Positions 50,117 through 57,949 of a DNA stretch of 64,000 nt are shown one piece after another. How positions within the stretch are numbered: the stretch's first letter is position 1; each line of letters begins with the position of its first letter. The stretch covers positions 3,319,501 through 3,383,500 of the forward strand of contig NZ_CP076723.1 in NCBI RefSeq assembly GCF_018986915.1. Direction: 5' to 3'. Both the position numbers and the translations under genes were made by a program. The notes below the pieces were generated by a model. The model had not been told where the DNA came from, did not search any database, and saw nothing but the letters and a program-made list of their open reading frames with translations. This DNA comes from Geomonas oryzisoli. GTDB taxonomy: Bacteria; Desulfobacterota; Desulfuromonadia; Geobacterales; Geobacteraceae.

Positions 50117-51670
50117 ATGGTCAACAAACGCGATGAAGACAAGGCGATCGGCGACGTTTCGGAAGCCGCTCAGCGGGCAAGGGACCAGCTGTTTCGCCTG
50201 ATGGCGGAGCAGGTGAGGGATTACGCCCTGATCCTGCTCAACGCGAAAGGCGAGATCGTCTCGTGGAACCACGGCGCCGAGCGCATCACGCGATACCTCG
50301 CCCACGAGATCCTGGGGCGACATTTCTCCGTGCTGTACCCCAAGGAGGAGATCCGCTCGGGCGCGCCCCAGCGTGAGCTCTCCATCGCCGACAGCATGGG
50401 CAGCCTTGAGCTGCAGGGGTGGCGCATACGCAAGGATGGCAGCCGCTTCTGGGCAAGCATCACCCTCAACGAACTGCGTGGCGCGGCCGACGAGCATGCG
50501 GGTTATGTGCTGATACTGCACGACAACACCGAGCGGCGTGCTTCCGAGGAGGCCATGGTGAAGAGCCGCACCATGCTGGAGCGCCTCTTCGAAACCGCCC
50601 CCGACGCCATCGTGGTGGTGGACGGTACCGGGGTGATCCGGAAGGTGAACCAGCAGGCCGAAGTGACCTTCGGCTACATGCGGGAGGAGCTGGTGGGGCA
50701 GCGCATCGAACTGCTCATCCCCAAGCGTTTCCACAAGCGCCACCGCCAGCACCTGCGCAACTACTTCGGCGATCCCAGGGCCCGCAAGATGGGGATCGGG
50801 CTGGAACTGTACGGGCGCCACAAAAACGGTACCGAGATACCGGTGGACATCATGCTGAACCCCATCGAGGCGCAGGAAGCGACCTGGGTCTTCGCGGTCA
50901 TCCGGGACATCACCATCCAGAAGCAGGGGGAGGCGAAGATCATGGAACTGAACCTCGCCCTCAGGAACCAGCTGGAGCAGTTGGCTGCCACCAACCGCGA
51001 GCTGGAGTCGTTCAGCTACTCGGTCTCACACGACCTGCGCGCGCCGCTTCGGCATATCATCGGGTTCGTGGATCTGCTGAACTCGAAGGCGGGGCTTGGG
51101 CTGGACGAGAAGAGCCACCACTACCTGGACGTAATCAGCGGCGCGGCGAAGAAGATGGGGCTTCTCATCGACGACCTGCTGGCATTCTCCCGGATGGGGC
51201 GCAGCGAGATGATGAAAGGTTGGGTGGACCTGGGCCTACTGGTGCGGGAAATCGTGGCGGATCTGCAGGGGGACCTGCAAGGGAGGGAGGTCGCATGGGA
51301 CATCGCGCCGCTGCCGGTGGTGCTGGGCGACGCCGCCATGCTGCGCCAGGTGCTGATCAACCTGATCGGCAACGCCGTTAAGTTCACCCGCTCCCGTGCT
51401 CCCGCCAGAATAGCCATCGGCGCACTGGAGCGGGAAGACGATCAGGAAATTTTCGTCAGGGATAACGGTGTCGGTTTCGACGAGGCCTATGCCAACAAGC
51501 TGTTCGGGCTGTTCCAGCGCCTGCACGCCAACGAGGAGTTCGAGGGAACCGGCGTGGGACTCGCCATCGTGCAGCGCATCGTGCTCAGGCACGGCGGCAG
51601 GGTCTGGGCGGAGGGGGGAGTGGGCACGGGAGCCTGCTTCTGGTTCTCGCTGCCCAAGAAGGCAAGGTGA
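50117..51670 (+). CDS. PAS-domain sensor histidine kinase
   Basis: A 517-residue cytosolic kinase with no transmembrane helix. Two PAS domains (about 22-145 and 150-270), the first with 'SWNHGAERITRYLAHEILGR', the second with 'IPVDIMLNPIEAQEATWVFA'. A coiled linker leads to the dimerisation domain with phospho-acceptor H305 in 'SYSVSHDLRAPLRHI', the phytochrome-kinase type. The ATPase domain has 'NLIGNAVKFT', 'DNGVGFD' and 'GTGVGLAIVQRI'. No response regulator gene is nearby. The ribosome site is weak and sits just after a 9-bp tandem repeat. Confidence 0.93.
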   Translation: MVNKRDEDKAIGDVSEAAQRARDQLFRLMAEQVRDYALILLNAKGEIVSWNHGAERITRYLAHEILGRHFSVLYPKEEIRSGAPQRELSIADSMGSLELQGWRIRKDGSRFWASITLNELRGAADEHAGYVLILHDNTERRASEEAMVKSRTMLERLFETAPDAIVVVDGTGVIRKVNQQAEVTFGYMREELVGQRIELLIPKRFHKRHRQHLRNYFGDPRARKMGIGLELYGRHKNGTEIPVDIMLNPIEAQEATWVFAVIRDITIQKQGEAKIMELNLALRNQLEQLAATNRELESFSYSVSHDLRAPLRHIIGFVDLLNSKAGLGLDEKSHHYLDVISGAAKKMGLLIDDLLAFSRMGRSEMMKGWVDLGLLVREIVADLQGDLQGREVAWDIAPLPVVLGDAAMLRQVLINLIGNAVKFTRSRAPARIAIGALEREDDQEIFVRDNGVGFDEAYANKLFGLFQRLHANEEFEGTGVGLAIVQRIVLRHGGRVWAEGGVGTGACFWFSLPKKAR

Positions 51671-51692
51671 CCCCGCATCAAGAGCACGCCCG

Positions 51693-51869
51693 CTAAAGCT
51701 TGTTCCTGAGTGTTTCCTTCAGTTCCAGGATGGCAAGGGTCTGCATGTACTCACCTAGAAAATCGATGTTCTTGAACGCCACTCCTTCGCCGAAATAATC
51801 GTCGATCTCGTGAATGGCCTGTTTCATCAACTTCTGCCCCGGGGTCAATCTAGCCAGATCTGGGTTCAT
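51693..51869 (-). CDS. Small hypothetical protein
   Basis: A 58-residue frame, MNPDLARLTPGQKLMKQAIH onward, including 'EIDDYFGEGVAFKNIDFLGEY' as a likely helix-loop-helix. GGAGCG lies seven bases before the ATG. It converges on the PAS kinase gene with 22 bp between stops. No family recognised. Just below common length cut-offs. Confidence 0.6.
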   Translation of the reverse strand: MNPDLARLTPGQKLMKQAIHEIDDYFGEGVAFKNIDFLGEYMQTLAILELKETLRNKL

Positions 51870-52068
51870 CGTTCGCTCCGCGTTTCAGGAATGAGTGCTG
51901 GACCGATTAATCAATTCTAAAGACAGTGCCCATTGTGTCAACAACTCCGACGCTCGCCGGTCAGGAGATTTGTCTTTACCCGCCGCAGCAATCGGGTTAC
52001 CCTGTGCCGCACCGATGTCATCCTGGCGGCCGCCCCAGCGCCGCCGCTAACGCGCGAGCACGGCCCAC

Positions 52069-53259
52069 ATGAAGATCCTGTTCGTCTCCCTTTTCCTGCC
52101 GCAGCAAAAGGCCTACCACGCCGGCGGCCGCTACGTGAACGAGTTGGTGCGACGCCTGTCGCAGCAGCACGAGATCCACCTGGCGACCCGGCTGGAGGAA
52201 GGAGAGGAGCCCCTGCTGGCGGAGCTTGTCCCCTATTGCGCCGGGATCCACCCCTTTAGCTATCCCCGACTGCCCAAGCGAGGGCTCCTCGCCTCGCTGC
52301 GCCTGGCCGCCAACTACCTCGCCTTCAGCATCTTCGCCAACCGCCTCATCCGACAAGGGGATTACGACCTGGTCCAGGTGGAATGGGTGGAAACCGCGCT
52401 CCTGATCCGCCGCGGCCGGACGCCGATGGTGCTGGATGCCCATGACGTCATCACCAAGCCCGCCCGGCGCTCCTACCTGCGCAGCACGGGGATGGCGCGC
52501 CCGGTCCAGTGGGTCCGCTGGCAGTTGGTGCGGCTCCTGGAAGTCACCATCATGGCGCGTTTCGACCGGATCTTCACCATGTCCGACTTCGACCGGCGTT
52601 ACCTGCTCGACCTCGCGCCCAGGCTCAAGGTCACCACCGTCCCCATTCCCGCCGGGATGGATCTCACACCGGCCTGCTACCCGCGTGTGCCGGGACGGCT
52701 CCTGTTCCTGGCTTCTTACAAATATCGCCCGACCAACGTCGAGGCGGCCCTTTGGTTTTACGCCGAGGTCCTGCCGCTGGTGCGCCGCGAGGTTCCGGAG
52801 GCCGAATTCGTCATCGCCGGTTTCGGTCCGCCGCCGCAGTTGCTGGAGCTTGCCGAGCGCGATGCGCGAACCATCGTCACCGGTTTCGTGGACGACACCG
52901 ACCAGCTCTACAAGAGCGCGTCGGTTTTCGTGGCGCCGATTCTAACCGGAGGCGGCATCATCGTCAAGGTTCTGGATGCCCTGGCAGCCGGCACCCCGGT
53001 GGTGACCACCTCTTTCGGCAACGAGGGGGTCGAGGCCACCCCCGGCGCCGACCTCCTTGTCGCCGACACGGCGCGGGAGTTTGCCGACGCGGTGGTAACC
53101 CTCCTGCGTGACCGGGAGCGTGCGGAGAAGCTGGGTGCCAGCGGTGCCGCCTTCGTGGCCCGCACTTTCAGCCTGAGCGCCGTGCTGCAGCGGATCGAAA
53201 CCAGCTACCGCGAAGTTGCCGCCGCCACAGGCGAGCCGGGGCCTGTCGCCGGAAGTTGA
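52069..53259 (+). CDS. GT4-family glycosyltransferase
   Basis: A 396-residue GT-B-fold enzyme. N-terminal lobe: MKILFVSLFLPQQKAYHAGG with the acceptor-side Gly-rich 'AGGRYVNELVRRLS'. C-terminal lobe: 'FVIAGFGPPPQLLEL' and 'SASVFVAPILTGGGIIVKVLDALAAGTPVVTT', where the E-X7-E motif of the family is not strictly kept (ILTGGGIIVKVLDAL). Likely adds a sugar to a surface glycan or lipid. It stands alone here, so the pathway is unknown. Confidence 0.85.
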   Translation: MKILFVSLFLPQQKAYHAGGRYVNELVRRLSQQHEIHLATRLEEGEEPLLAELVPYCAGIHPFSYPRLPKRGLLASLRLAANYLAFSIFANRLIRQGDYDLVQVEWVETALLIRRGRTPMVLDAHDVITKPARRSYLRSTGMARPVQWVRWQLVRLLEVTIMARFDRIFTMSDFDRRYLLDLAPRLKVTTVPIPAGMDLTPACYPRVPGRLLFLASYKYRPTNVEAALWFYAEVLPLVRREVPEAEFVIAGFGPPPQLLELAERDARTIVTGFVDDTDQLYKSASVFVAPILTGGGIIVKVLDALAAGTPVVTTSFGNEGVEATPGADLLVADTAREFADAVVTLLRDRERAEKLGASGAAFVARTFSLSAVLQRIETSYREVAAATGEPGPVAGS

Positions 53260-53305
53260 AGGTAAGGGTGACGCAGAACAACGGAACGTTGAACGTGAAC
53301 GTCCA

Positions 53306-53387
53306 CATAGAACATAGAACATAGAACATAGAACGTAGAACGGTCGTATCAAGTAGACTGTCGTATCAAGTAGACGGGCGTATCAAA
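53306..53387. repeat. Short tandem repeats ahead of the RHH-type gene
   Basis: Five units of CATAGAA or CGTAGAA (53306-53340), then two copies of GTCGTATCAAGTAGAC and a partial third (53343-53387). The second family could be operator sites for the following DNA-binding protein. Confidence 0.85.
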
Positions 53388-53452
53388 AAGGGGTTGCCTC
53401 GTCGAAGGCGTCGTTGCTATAGTGCGCTGGCATTTTTCAGCGGGGGTGAGGC

Positions 53453-53815
53453 ATGTCGGACTTGGAAAACCAGATGGGGCTGTTCGAACTGGCGGGGATC
53501 GTGGAGAACCCGGCGCCGCCGCAGACGCCGCCCACGCCGCCCCCCCGCCCTGAACCCAAGGCGCGCCCCCCCAAACAAAGTCAGCCCGCCGCAGCCCCGA
53601 CGCCGAAGACGGACGCGCCCGCTGCGCGCGGCAAAAAACGTGGGCGTCTTCCCAAGGGGGCCGTGAAGGCGGTGTCGGGCCTCGTTCCGGAAGGTGACGT
53701 GCGACTGACCGCCAACATCAGACAGGATCTGCACCTGAAGCTGAAGATCGCCTCCGCCTACCGCAGGATCACCATCGGCGAGATCATAGAGGAACTGGTC
53801 GAGAAGTACGTGTAG
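53453..53815 (+). CDS. Ribbon-helix-helix-like protein with Pro-rich N-terminus
   Basis: A 120-residue protein. The first about 75 residues are Pro/Ala/Lys-rich and probably disordered ('PPTPPPRPEPKARPPKQSQP', KKRGRLPKG). The C-terminal about 40 residues, 'VRLTANIRQDLHLKLKIASA' then 'YRRITIGEIIEELVEKY', fit the strand-helix-helix of ribbon-helix-helix DNA-binding proteins. It starts behind GGGGGTGAGG, a moderate site. The repeats at 53343-53387 lie 65-110 bp upstream and may be its own operators. Function otherwise unknown. Confidence 0.7.
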   Translation: MSDLENQMGLFELAGIVENPAPPQTPPTPPPRPEPKARPPKQSQPAAAPTPKTDAPAARGKKRGRLPKGAVKAVSGLVPEGDVRLTANIRQDLHLKLKIASAYRRITIGEIIEELVEKYV

Positions 53816-53916
53816 CCTTTCGCCCTCGCCGGCTCCCCCTTCCCCCTCACTCCCCCCCTTCGTATAAGTCGTCGCCGACATGCCCTCTGATGCCGGCTCG
53901 CTCCCAATGAAGTGTT

Positions 53917-53957
53917 CAAAAATAACGAATCCCGAACCGGAAGGCGGCTCGGGATTC
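53917..53957 (-). terminator. Terminator after the triheme cytochrome
   Basis: GAATCCCGA/TCGGGATTC (53927-53935 with 53949-53957) followed by a T-rich tract on the minus strand. Confidence 0.85.
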
Positions 53958-53985
53958 AAGGGGCAATCACCTGCAGGTGTCGAGG

Positions 53986-54660
53986 CTACTTGTCGTGGCA
54001 GGTCTTGCACAGTGCGCTGCCGTAGTCGCTCATCACCAGGTGGCCCTTCTCGGTGTTCAGCGGGTCGTGGCAGCTCAGGCAGCCGACCTTGCCGTTCACG
54101 AAGATCATCTTGTTGTTGCCGATAGGTTTGTAACCGCGGTTGGCTGCCACGTAGGAGTCGTAAGTCATCCCTAGCGGGTGGTCGCTGTTAAAAGAATTCA
54201 CCATGGACGTCCGGTCGAAAGGACGGTCCCTGAAGTCTACGTTGACCTGGGAAGCTCCGACGCCGTCATGGCAGCTCAGGCAACCGACAGAGAAAGAATC
54301 CAGTATTCCGCCGGAATTCGCGGTTTGTTTCGCAGTAGAGCCGAAGGTGATGGAGAGGCCGCCGGTGGTGCTCTCATCGTCGGAATAAGCGGCGGGAACG
54401 ACGTTGCCGTACATGTCATCGACGCTGCCACCGGCAGTGTAGCTCGAGCCACGCACCGCGTCGATTTTTACCAGGTAGTCCCTGCGGGCCTGCACCGACT
54501 TCTGCAGTTGAAGGGTGTAAACGCAGGTCTCACTACCGGAGCTGGCACCGACTTTTCCGAAAGCACCGGCGCCCTGGGCAAGACCCAGGATGATCGCTGC
54601 CGCACATGCCATCCCGGTCAACTTCTGCATCATGCTCTGTTTGCTCTGTTCGGTTCTCAT
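53986..54660 (-). CDS. Triheme c-type cytochrome, OmcE-like family member
   Basis: A 224-residue exported cytochrome. ATG at 54660 behind GGGGAGG; signal peptide ends GAGA. Three heme motifs: CLSCH-DGVG, CLSCH-DPLN and CKTCH-DK at the C-terminus. The spacing and the block 'NSDHPLGMTYD' match hemes 2-4 of the tetraheme protein at 11254-12162. Where heme 1 should be there is a lone Cys ('SETCVYTLQLQ') without CXXCH. It is monocistronic with a good terminator. It may be a shortened relative that caps, modulates or replaces a filament subunit, or an independent periplasmic carrier. Confidence 0.85.
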   Translation of the reverse strand: MRTEQSKQSMMQKLTGMACAAAIILGLAQGAGAFGKVGASSGSETCVYTLQLQKSVQARRDYLVKIDAVRGSSYTAGGSVDDMYGNVVPAAYSDDESTTGGLSITFGSTAKQTANSGGILDSFSVGCLSCHDGVGASQVNVDFRDRPFDRTSMVNSFNSDHPLGMTYDSYVAANRGYKPIGNNKMIFVNGKVGCLSCHDPLNTEKGHLVMSDYGSALCKTCHDK

Positions 54661-55041
54661 GGCCCACCTCCCCGGTTCGTTACCCAATCAATTACAATCG
54701 GAGTACCATCCGGCGGCACAGTCCAAAAAAACCCGCAAGCCACTTGAACAACTATGCTTTTACGGAGCAGCAAAAAGGAAACTGACTTCTCATTTCAAAA
54801 ATCCACTGTGCAAGTGTTGAACATCTGAACAGGAGCTATTCTCACATTGTTCAGAAAGCCGCGTGCCGCAAGGGTCCATCCGCGGTCAAAGGTTGAACAG
54901 GGGAATTCAGCATAGAGAACGCAACAGGTGGTGCGGGATAGCGGCGGGAGACACGAGCGTGGAGACAATGGGCGTAAACGGCCTGAATCGCAGTAGTGAC
55001 AGCCGGATTTGTGGTTGAAGTAAGGCTTTACTTAGTATAAG
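54661..55041. other. Divergent intergenic region
   Basis: About 380 bp between the triheme and OmpA-like genes. Promoter-like elements at its right end (TTGAAG 55015-55020, TATAAG 55036-55041, 15-nt spacer). No gene and no sigma-54 site found. Confidence 0.5.
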
Positions 55042-55077
55042 ATGCGACAATCACACGTCTTGTATGGGAGTGGGAAG

Positions 55078-56535
55078 TTGCCCCGATTCTTTTACTGCCT
55101 AATAACCGTCCTCAGCCTGTCCCTGTTTCTTTCTTCCCCAGGACATGCAGCGACCGCAGTACCTAAGACACAGAAGCCGATAAATTCAGTCGGGCTCTCT
55201 CCTGTTGTCGGCGGCTATTATTTTTCCTCCTCCCAGGCACTGGACCCCGCCCCCACCTACGGCTTGAGGCTTAGCTACGACCATATCGGCAAGGGGCTCA
55301 TCGACAGTATCGGCGTCGAGGCCACCTTCAACTACCTCAGCACAACCGTGAAAAACCAGGATACGAAGGCATCCGCCTACCTGTTCCGCACCGACGCCAT
55401 CTACTCCTTCGATCCCAGGAGCAAGTGGGTTCCCTTCCTGGCCCTCGGCGCCGGCGGGATCTTCACCGACCGCGAGGGCGTCAGGGACAGCAGTCCCTTT
55501 CTCGACTTCGGCGTCGGTATCAAGTATTTCTTCGACGACTACCTGGCCATCCGGGCGGACCTGCGCCAGCTCATGGTGTACAACAACGTCAACACCAGCA
55601 ACGACTTCGAGTTGACCACCGGGCTGACCTACTACTTCGGCAAGGAGCGTAAGAAAAAAGCGCCGCCGCCACCGCCTGCCCCACCGAAGGCACCGGTGCC
55701 GGTCATCGTCGAAGAACCGGCGGCAGCGCCCGCCCCCGCGGAAGCTCCCGCGGCCGCGGCACCTCCGCCCAACATCCTCGAGCTCATCGGAGCCACGGGC
55801 GCGGCGGCCCTGGGTCTCAACACGCTGCCGCCGCAGTTCCAGCCCGGCACCGCGCTCGAAACCCAGCCCAAGGTCCCGGTCAAGGCACGGAAATCGACTC
55901 TCAAGGAGATGCCGAAGACCGTGGCACCGCCGAAGGCTGCACCGGCGGCTCCCGCACCGGCTCCCGCACCGGCTCCCGCACCGGCTCCCGCACCGGCTCC
56001 TGCACCGGCTCCTGCACCGGCTCCTGCACCGGCTCCTGCACCGGCTCCGCCTGCGCCGAAAGCGCCCGAGGTTGCGCCTGCACCGGCACCGGTACAGCCC
56101 CCTGCTGCGGCTCAGGCGCCCGTTGCCCCGGCAGCGCCGCCCCAGCCGGCACCGGCACAACAGGAACCCGCGCGGCAGCCGCAGCGCTCGATCAGGACCC
56201 TGACCATCGAGTTCCTGTTCAGCAGCCCGGCGATACGCCCGATCTACCAGGCCCAACTGGCAGCGTTCGCCGCCTTGATGAAGACCAACCCGGAGTCGAC
56301 CGCGCTCATCGAAGGGCACACGGACAACGTGGGCGACAGCCGGTCCAACGTCGCGCTCTCGCAGCAGCGCGCGCAGAACGTGAAGAGCGAACTGCTCAAG
56401 CATGGCGTCGACCCCGCCAAGGTCAGCGTCAAGGGGTACGGCTTCAGCAAGCCGCGGGCAAGCAATAAAACCAACGAGGGCCGACAGAAAAACCGCAGGG
56501 CGGTGGTGACGCTCACCCTTGTGATCACGCAGTAA
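55078..56535 (+). CDS. OmpA-like protein with N-terminal barrel and Pro-Ala linker
   Basis: A 485-residue outer-membrane protein anchoring to peptidoglycan. I choose the TTG at 55078 because GGGAGTGG precedes it and it begins the signal peptide cleanly; an in-frame ATG at 55042 lacks a ribosome site and overlaps the likely promoter. An eight-strand barrel (about 40-200) is followed by a long linker rich in Pro and Ala (about 205-385) and a C-terminal OmpA domain (about 390-485) with 'ALIEGHTDNVGDSRSNVALS', 'KGYGFSKPRASNKTNEGRQKNRR'. Peptidoglycan-contacting Asp and Arg are in place. The NrfJ-like lipoprotein gene follows after 75 bp. Confidence 0.9.
   Translation: MPRFFYCLITVLSLSLFLSSPGHAATAVPKTQKPINSVGLSPVVGGYYFSSSQALDPAPTYGLRLSYDHIGKGLIDSIGVEATFNYLSTTVKNQDTKASAYLFRTDAIYSFDPRSKWVPFLALGAGGIFTDREGVRDSSPFLDFGVGIKYFFDDYLAIRADLRQLMVYNNVNTSNDFELTTGLTYYFGKERKKKAPPPPPAPPKAPVPVIVEEPAAAPAPAEAPAAAAPPPNILELIGATGAAALGLNTLPPQFQPGTALETQPKVPVKARKSTLKEMPKTVAPPKAAPAAPAPAPAPAPAPAPAPAPAPAPAPAPAPAPAPAPPAPKAPEVAPAPAPVQPPAAAQAPVAPAAPPQPAPAQQEPARQPQRSIRTLTIEFLFSSPAIRPIYQAQLAAFAALMKTNPESTALIEGHTDNVGDSRSNVALSQQRAQNVKSELLKHGVDPAKVSVKGYGFSKPRASNKTNEGRQKNRRAVVTLTLVITQ
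55954..56049 (+). repeat. 12-bp coding repeat, eight units
   Basis: Units of GCACCGGCTCCN encode the (Ala-Pro)n linker of the OmpA-like protein. Copy number is prone to slippage and would lengthen or shorten the linker in steps of four residues. Confidence 0.92.
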
Positions 56536-56610
56536 GACGCATGACGCCAGCCGCCGAGAGACGGACGTCAAACCTCCGGCGAGGCCGGAAACACCCAAGA
56601 GGAGTAGTAA

Positions 56611-57648
56611 ATGAAAACGATGAAGACGCTCACCACCGCGACGGCACTCACCATACTGGCAGCCTGCGCGGGTTGTTCCCTTCTTCCCGGCAAGACCGCC
56701 AAGCCGACCCCCCCCCCGGCCGCGACTCCCTACCTCCTCACCGGAAAGGTGGCTGAAACCTTCGACGCGGGCGGGTACACCTACGTCAACCTGGTGAAGA
56801 ACGGCGAGAGCACCTGGGTCGCCGCGCCTGTGATGAAGGTTGTCGTGGGACAGGAGCTGCAACTCCTGCCCGGCGCCACCATGCCGAGCTTCACCAGCAA
56901 GTCCCTTGGCCGCACCTTTGAAAACATCGTCTTCTCCGGCGGCCTTCCCGCGCAGCAGAAGGCTCCGAAAGCAGCAACTGCACCCGCTGCGGGTACGGGC
57001 GCAGCCACTCCCCAAGCCGACCCCAACGCCCCCGCAGAATCCGATGAGGCCATTCTCGCCGGTACGGTGATCGACACCATCGCCGCAGCCAACTACACCT
57101 ACCTGCACATCGAGAAAGACCACAAGGCCGCATGGGCTGCCGTGCCCAAGACCAGTGTCACGGTGGGCGACGAAGTACAGCTCGCACCGGGGACGGCGAT
57201 GGGAGAGTTCAGCAGCAAGAGCCTGAACCGCACCTTCAAGTCCATCTACTTCGCAGGCGGAGTGGAGGTGACCAAGAAGAATCCGAAAGCGCCGGCCCCG
57301 GAGGTGGTACCCGCTGCTGCGGCTCCCGCCGCCGACAACGCGTCACTGTTCGCCGGGCATCCGAAGATCGATCCCGCCGATATGGAGAAAGCCGTAGAAA
57401 AGGCGAAGGCGGCAGCCGCGGCTCCCATCACCGGCAAGGTGACCGAAACCGCCAATGCCGGCGGGTACACCTACATCTGCGTGGAGAAAAACGGTACCAA
57501 AACCTGGGTCGCCGTTCCTCCCATGGAGGTGAAAGTCGGCGAGGAGGTAGCCCTCTCCCCCGGCAACGTGATGACCAACTTCTCCAGCAAAGCCTTGAAT
57601 CGCACCTTCGACAAGATCATCTTCTCCAACGGTCCTGCCGCGAAATAG
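56611..57648 (+). CDS. Lipoprotein with three NrfJ-like repeats
   Basis: A 345-residue lipoprotein (signal peptide with lipobox-like AACAGC). Three copies of an about 75-residue domain, at about 40-120, 145-225 and 265-345, share 'GKVxETxxAGGYTYxxVEKN', 'WVAxPxxxVxVGxE' and 'SKxLNRTFxxIxF'. This is the domain of NrfJ, a small protein linked to nitrite reductase clusters and proposed in some species to handle metals or heme. Pro/Ala-rich linkers join the units. AGAGGAG precedes the ATG. Follows the OmpA-like gene, so it may be part of the same envelope assembly. Confidence 0.8.
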   Translation: MKTMKTLTTATALTILAACAGCSLLPGKTAKPTPPPAATPYLLTGKVAETFDAGGYTYVNLVKNGESTWVAAPVMKVVVGQELQLLPGATMPSFTSKSLGRTFENIVFSGGLPAQQKAPKAATAPAAGTGAATPQADPNAPAESDEAILAGTVIDTIAAANYTYLHIEKDHKAAWAAVPKTSVTVGDEVQLAPGTAMGEFSSKSLNRTFKSIYFAGGVEVTKKNPKAPAPEVVPAAAAPAADNASLFAGHPKIDPADMEKAVEKAKAAAAAPITGKVTETANAGGYTYICVEKNGTKTWVAVPPMEVKVGEEVALSPGNVMTNFSSKALNRTFDKIIFSNGPAAK

Positions 57649-57673
57649 CCGTTTTTTAGGCAAAGATGTCCCC

Positions 57674-57706
57674 AAAGGGGGGCGGAGTTCATCTCCGCCC
57701 CCCTTT
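57674..57706 (+). terminator. Terminator after the NrfJ-repeat gene
   Basis: Perfect 14-bp stem AAAGGGGGGCGGAG with its complement, followed by a T-rich stretch. Confidence 0.85.
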
Positions 57707-57851
57707 CCTTTTTCAGTTCCTCCCGCCGCCCTCCACGTCGCATCGTGCTCTGCCGCCTCCTTGCTGAACAGCTTGCCAAACTGCCCGCGAAATCACGGCG
57801 CCGCCGCCGTATCTATGTGGAAAATATAATTTTTTTAGCATTTCACCATTC

Positions 57852-57879
57852 TTGACAACGAGGTTCGACCACCTATTAC
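57852..57879 (+). promoter_or_regulatory. Sigma-70-like promoter of the 22-heme gene
   Basis: TTGACA (57852-57857), 16-nt spacer, TATTAC (57874-57879). Transcription would start near 57886, about 60 nt before the ATG. Confidence 0.6.
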
Positions 57880-57949
57880 TTATGCGGGAGGATGTGACCT
57901 GGAGCCATCCAGAGTCGTGATCGGCAAAAACAGGGAGGGAGGGTTCGGT

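Noticed and set aside
55186-57123. A minus-strand open frame of 645 codons with an Arg/Cys/Ser repeat
   Set aside because: Antisense to the OmpA-like and NrfJ-repeat genes; the apparent repeat is the complement of the Ala-Pro linker.
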